Notes under the pieces: generated by a model
The model's input: the letters and a program-made list of their open reading frames with translations, nothing else
Told to the model about the DNA's origin: nothing
The model's database searches: none
Made by a program: the position numbers and the translations under genes
Assembly (NCBI RefSeq): GCF_001899075.1
Contig: NZ_MKVA01000005.1
Coordinates: 124,001-188,000, forward strand
Reading direction: 5' to 3'
DNA: 64,000 nt
DNA from: Devosia sp. 67-54
GTDB lineage: Bacteria; Pseudomonadota; Alphaproteobacteria; Rhizobiales; Devosiaceae
Shown: one piece after another, positions 60,969 through 64,000 of the stretch
How positions within the stretch are numbered: position 1 is the first letter of the stretch
Layout: the number at the start of each line of letters is the position of its first letter

Positions 60969-61788
60969 TCAACCCTCGGCGCGGCGCCGGCGGTCGCCGG
61001 CGAGGAGCGCGAAGGCGACGCCGCCGAGGATGAGGATGGTGGAGACGGCGAGGCGCAGGGTCAGCGGCTCGGCCGATCAGCAGCACGCCGCCGGCCGCGG
61101 CGATGGCGGGCACGGTGAGCTGCACGATGGCGGCGCGGGTGCGCGACAGGCCGGGTAGAACGGCGTACCAGACGATGTAGCCGAGGCCCGACGCGATGGC
61201 GCCCGAGGCGAGCGCGTAGGCGGTGGCGAGCGGCGAGGGCGCCTGCAGCAGCAGGCCGACGAGGATCAGCACGATGGCGGCCGGCAGGGTGCGGATGAAA
61301 TTGCCGGCGGTGTCGGCGAGCGGCGAGGCGGAGCCGCGGCCGATCAGCGTATAGGCGGCCCAGCCGAGGCCGGCGCCGGCCATCAGCCCGGCACCGAGCG
61401 GCGAGGGGGCGACGAGGCCGGGCGCGACGAGGTAAGCGAGGCCGGCGAGCGCCACCAGCAGGCCGAGCGCTTCGAGCAGGCCGGGGCGGTCGCCCTTGCA
61501 GACGGCCCAGCCGAGAATGCCGACCTGCACGCTGGCGAACAGGATCAGCGCGCCGGCGCCGGCACCGAGCAGCACATAGGCGATGGAGAACAGGATGGCG
61601 TAGCCGAACAGGCTCGCCGCACCGGCCCAGGAGCCGGCGATGGCGAGCCGGCGGTCGCGGACGAGCAGGATCAGCCCGAGGGTGAGGGCGCCGGCGGCGA
61701 GGCGGATGCCGGTGTAGGTCGCCGGCTCGGCGCCGGCGGTGGCGAGGGCCAGGCGGGCGAGGATGGAGTTGGCGGCAAAGGCCAGCAT
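60969..61788 (-). pseudogene. EamA/DMT transporter with a 3' frameshift
   Basis: The reading frame from MLAFAANSILARLALATAGA gives an ordinary ten-helix EamA protein up to AAGGVLLIG near 61075. There the frame breaks into arginine-proline text. One base less restores EPLTLRLAVSTILILGGVAF, ALLAGDRR and a stop at 60969, exactly the expected last helix. So one extra base near 61073 has disrupted the end, by mutation or sequencing error. The start is also unclear: upstream TIRTILLTALS looks coding but has no ATG, GTG or TTG. Confidence 0.75.
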
Positions 61789-61928
61789 GGAGAGCGCGGT
61801 GAGAAGGATGGTCCTGATCGTCGCCGTCTCCCCCGCCCGTGTCGTCGACCGACTAGGCCGGAGCGCGGCTTTGGCGTCAAGGCGAGCGGCCGCGCGATCC
61901 CCCTTGCTTTTGCCGTTGGAAGGAGTAG

Positions 61929-62957
61929 GTGCTCGCCGCCCTCCGAGACCACCCTCCCATGCGCCCCCTGCAAAATTCCTCCGGCGACCTCGTCGTGGAT
62001 CGTCGTGCCGGTTTCGCGGCGGCGCTGGCGCGCGACAAGGATTTTTCGGCGGCGGCAGAGGTGATGGCAAGCGCCATGGAGGAACGGCCGGGCTGGACGG
62101 CCGGCTGGAGCCTGCTCGGCGACTATCGCGCCGAGGCGGGCGACAGCGCCGGCGCCATCGCCGCCTACGAGCAATTGGCGCGGCTCGACGCCGACGGCGT
62201 GTTCGGCGCCGGGCTGAAGCTCGCCGCGCTCGGCGCCACGCCGCCGCCGCGCGGCACCGAGATCGCCTATGTGGAATCGCTGTTCGACGACTATGCGGGG
62301 CGCTTCGACCGCGAGCTGGTGGTGGGCCTCGGCTACACCGCGCCGGCGCGGCTGGCGGCGCTGGTCGAGGCCGAGCTCAGGCGGCGCGGCGTGGAGCAGG
62401 CCGGCCACGCGCTCGATCTGGGATGCGGCACCGGGCTGATGGGCGAGCGGCTGCGGCGGCGGGCGTCGTTCCTCGAGGGCGTCGACCTGTCGGGCGCGAT
62501 GGTGGAGGCGGCGGGGCGCAAGCGCGTCTATGACCGGCTGCACAAGGCGGAACTCACGGCTTTCCTCGCCGGACACGCCGGCGGGGTGGATTTGATGGCC
62601 GCCGCCGACGTGCTGAACTATTGCGGCGCGCTGGCGCCGATCCTCGGCGCGGCGTTCGGGCGGCTGGCGCCGGGCGGGCTGTTCGCGTTCACGCTGGAAC
62701 GGCACGAGGGGCCCGAGCCGATGCTGCTGCAGGCGTCGCTGCGCTATGCCCACAACGAGACGGCGGCGCTGGCGGCGTGCCGCGACGCCGGCTTCGCGAT
62801 CGTCGCCAGCGAGGCGTCGCCCCTGCGCACCGACCGCGGCGCACCGGTGCCGGGCCTGCTGCTGCTGGTGCGAAAGCCGGACCGGGCCATGGCGGAGCTC
62901 AGCGCCGCCGAGGCGGAGCTGGTGGCGGAGACGATGCCGCTGGTGGCGCTGAAATAG
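61929..62957 (+). CDS. SAM-dependent methyltransferase with TPR-like N-terminus
   Basis: From GTG 61929, with AAGGAG three bases upstream, the product has 342 residues; ATG 61959 is an alternative. Residues about 25-100 are helical and TPR-like (ASAMEERPGWTAGWSLLGDY; DSAGAIAAYEQLARLDADGV). The methyltransferase domain follows with YVESLFDDYAGRFDRELVVG, ALDLGCGTGLMGERLRRRAS and APGGLFAFTLERHEGP. This plan matches the predicted TPR-methyltransferases (COG4976). The substrate is unknown. Confidence 0.85.
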   Translation: MLAALRDHPPMRPLQNSSGDLVVDRRAGFAAALARDKDFSAAAEVMASAMEERPGWTAGWSLLGDYRAEAGDSAGAIAAYEQLARLDADGVFGAGLKLAALGATPPPRGTEIAYVESLFDDYAGRFDRELVVGLGYTAPARLAALVEAELRRRGVEQAGHALDLGCGTGLMGERLRRRASFLEGVDLSGAMVEAAGRKRVYDRLHKAELTAFLAGHAGGVDLMAAADVLNYCGALAPILGAAFGRLAPGGLFAFTLERHEGPEPMLLQASLRYAHNETAALAACRDAGFAIVASEASPLRTDRGAPVPGLLLLVRKPDRAMAELSAAEAELVAETMPLVALK

Positions 62958-62962
62958 ATGCG

Positions 62963-62982
62963 TGGTATCCTGTGCGATACCA
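62963..62982. promoter_or_regulatory. Palindromic operator at the antitoxin-like gene start
   Basis: TGGTATC, six bases, GATACCA is a perfect inverted repeat whose last base is the A of the start codon ATG at 62982. Binding there by the encoded helix-turn-helix protein would block both transcription and translation start. Confidence 0.65.
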
Positions 62983-63311
62983 TGGCGCAAAGAATGCCGC
63001 TGACTCGTGAATTCAAGGACACGGTGCAGGCTCGAGCCAAGGCCGATGCGGCTTTTCGCGCGGCCCTGCTGAGCGAGGTCATCGACCTTTTCCTCGCCGG
63101 TGACATGGCAACCGGCAAGTCGGTCCTGCGCGACTACATCAACGCCACGATCGGGTTTGCGACCCTCGCGGACGTGACTGGCGTGCCCGCCAAAAGCCTG
63201 ATGCGGATGGTCAGCGCGTCGGGCAATCCGCGTGCGGACAATCTGTTTGCGATCATCAGCGCGCTACAGGACGCGACCGGCGTGCAGCTCAGCGTGAGCG
63301 CCGCAGCTTAG
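62982..63311 (+). CDS. Antitoxin-like helix-turn-helix regulator, no toxin adjacent
   Basis: A 109-residue protein: MAQRMPLTREFKDTVQARAK, then LAGDMATGKSVLRDYINATI and the helix-turn-helix TLADVTGVPAKSLMRMVSAS with GNPRADNLFAIISALQ. It resembles addiction-module antidote proteins of the HigA/HI1420 type. Toxin genes normally adjoin such genes, but here the left neighbour is a methyltransferase and the right is carB. It may be an orphan regulator. ATG 62982 is preferred because an operator palindrome ends on it. Confidence 0.8.
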   Translation: MAQRMPLTREFKDTVQARAKADAAFRAALLSEVIDLFLAGDMATGKSVLRDYINATIGFATLADVTGVPAKSLMRMVSASGNPRADNLFAIISALQDATGVQLSVSAAA

Positions 63312-63334
63312 AGCGTTTCGGTGAACCGCTCTAA
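63308..63334. terminator. Bidirectional hairpin between two convergent genes
   Basis: TTAGAGCG, eleven bases, CGCTCTAA is a perfect 8-bp inverted repeat that contains both stop codons, TAG of the antitoxin-like gene and TAG of carB. It probably ends transcription from both sides, though the T runs are short. Confidence 0.6.
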
Positions 63335-64000
63335 GCCGCGAAATAGTCCTGCAGCGGGCGGACGGTGAGGTTGCCGTCCTTGTAGCCGATGATGCCTTCG
63401 ACGGCGGCCACGGCGCCGGGGATGGTGGTGTAATAGGGGATCTTGCCCATCAGCGCGGTGCGGCGGATGTCGCGGCTGTCGGAGATCGACTTGGCGCCGT
63501 CGGTGGTGTTGATGACGAGCTGCACGCCGCCGTTCTTCATGGAGTCGACGATGTGCGGCCGGCCCTCGGCCACCTTGTTGACCTTGGTGGCGACGATGCC
63601 GTTCTCGGTCAGGTATTTCCAGGTGCCGGCGGTGGCGACGATCTTGAAGCCGGCGGCTTCGAGGTGGCGCATCGGCTCGATGATCAGTGGCTTGTCGTCG
63701 TCGCGGACGGAGATGAACACGGTGCCTTCGCGCGGCACTTTCGAGCCCGAGCCCATCTGCGATTTGGCGAAGGCCAGCGCGTAGTCGGTGTCGAGGCCGA
63801 TGACCTCGCCGGTCGACTTCATCTCGGGGCCGAGCACGGTGTCGACGCCGGGGAAGCGGTTGAAGGGGAACACCGCTTCCTTGACCGCGATGTGGTGGAG
63901 CGGCGTTTCAGTGAGATGGAAGGAGGCGAGGCTTTCGCCGGCCATGACGCGCGAGGCGATCTTGGCGATCGGCTTGCCGATGACCTTGGCGACGAAGGGC
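63331..64000 (-). CDS. carB: Carbamoyl-phosphate synthase large subunit, C-terminal part
   Basis: About 223 C-terminal residues are visible; the 5' part lies beyond the window. The segment [20 protein letters not shown] followed by [20 protein letters not shown] and [20 protein letters not shown] is the end of the second synthetase half. The allosteric MGS-like domain follows ([60 protein letters not shown]). The enzyme makes carbamoyl phosphate for arginine and pyrimidines. Confidence 0.95.
   Translation of the reverse strand, partial: PFVAKVIGKPIAKIASRVMAGESLASFHLTETPLHHIAVKEAVFPFNRFPGVDTVLGPEMKSTGEVIGLDTDYALAFAKSQMGSGSKVPREGTVFISVRDDDKPLIIEPMRHLEAAGFKIVATAGTWKYLTENGIVATKVNKVAEGRPHIVDSMKNGGVQLVINTTDGAKSISDSRDIRRTALMGKIPYYTTIPGAVAAVEGIIGYKDGNLTVRPLQDYFAA

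Overview
The window reads as a chromosome segment of a high-GC alphaproteobacterium of the order Hyphomicrobiales, most like Devosia or a relative. The evidence is dense GC-rich coding, UvrB with a long extra N-terminus, an LsrB/VtlR-type LysR gene beside trxB, small RNAs with CCUCCUCCC loops, a CtrA-type site and many intergenic palindromes. The genus is an inference. Both ends cut genes: a secreted protein at base 1 and carB at base 64000. I saw no tRNA, rRNA, CRISPR array, prophage or complete insertion sequence.

Bases 1-16500 hold mostly housekeeping genes. These are ybjN-proC-csaA; a MarR gene divergent from a branched-chain aminotransferase; a pgsA-moaD-moaE-VOC operon; a class I DAHP synthase behind an aromatic leader peptide and terminator; a MarR/DHA2 efflux pair; an SDR-uvrC operon; and several small membrane or SH3-like secreted proteins. 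Bases 16500-19440 are accessory. A hairpin-rich stretch is followed by a lower-GC island with a winged-helix/TIR-like protein (possible phage defence) and a frameshifted small gene.

Bases 19600-36700 hold a GIY-YIG gene between REP palindromes, uvrB, a LuxR regulator, part of a Tad pilus locus (cpaB, cpaC, a lipoprotein and a TPR lipoprotein), dodecin, a berberine-bridge-type oxidase, an enolase-superfamily dehydratase, a Crp/Fnr regulator, msrB, two secreted SH3/crystallin-like proteins (one with a collagen-like linker), a thioesterase and tdk. Bases 36700-46800 hold transporters, a cysteine-desulfurase-like enzyme, a Spy-like chaperone, CBS and aspartate aminotransferase genes. They also hold the most notable feature: three tandem minus-strand small RNAs (44771-45484), each with its own promoter and terminator, resembling the CcsR/'cuckoo' anti-Shine-Dalgarno family. 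Next come a 4-copy, 46-bp tandem repeat and corA.

Bases 46800-64000 carry a secreted serine protease, MgtC, LsrB/VtlR-trxB, a SnoaL-LuxR regulator, an O-methyltransferase, greA behind a terminator, two TetR loci with visible operators, cspA with a long leader, threonine aldolase, TauE, a phytanoyl-CoA dioxygenase-like protein, a frameshifted EamA transporter, a methyltransferase, an orphan antitoxin-like regulator with a palindromic operator, and carB. At least four families of intergenic palindromes recur across the window.
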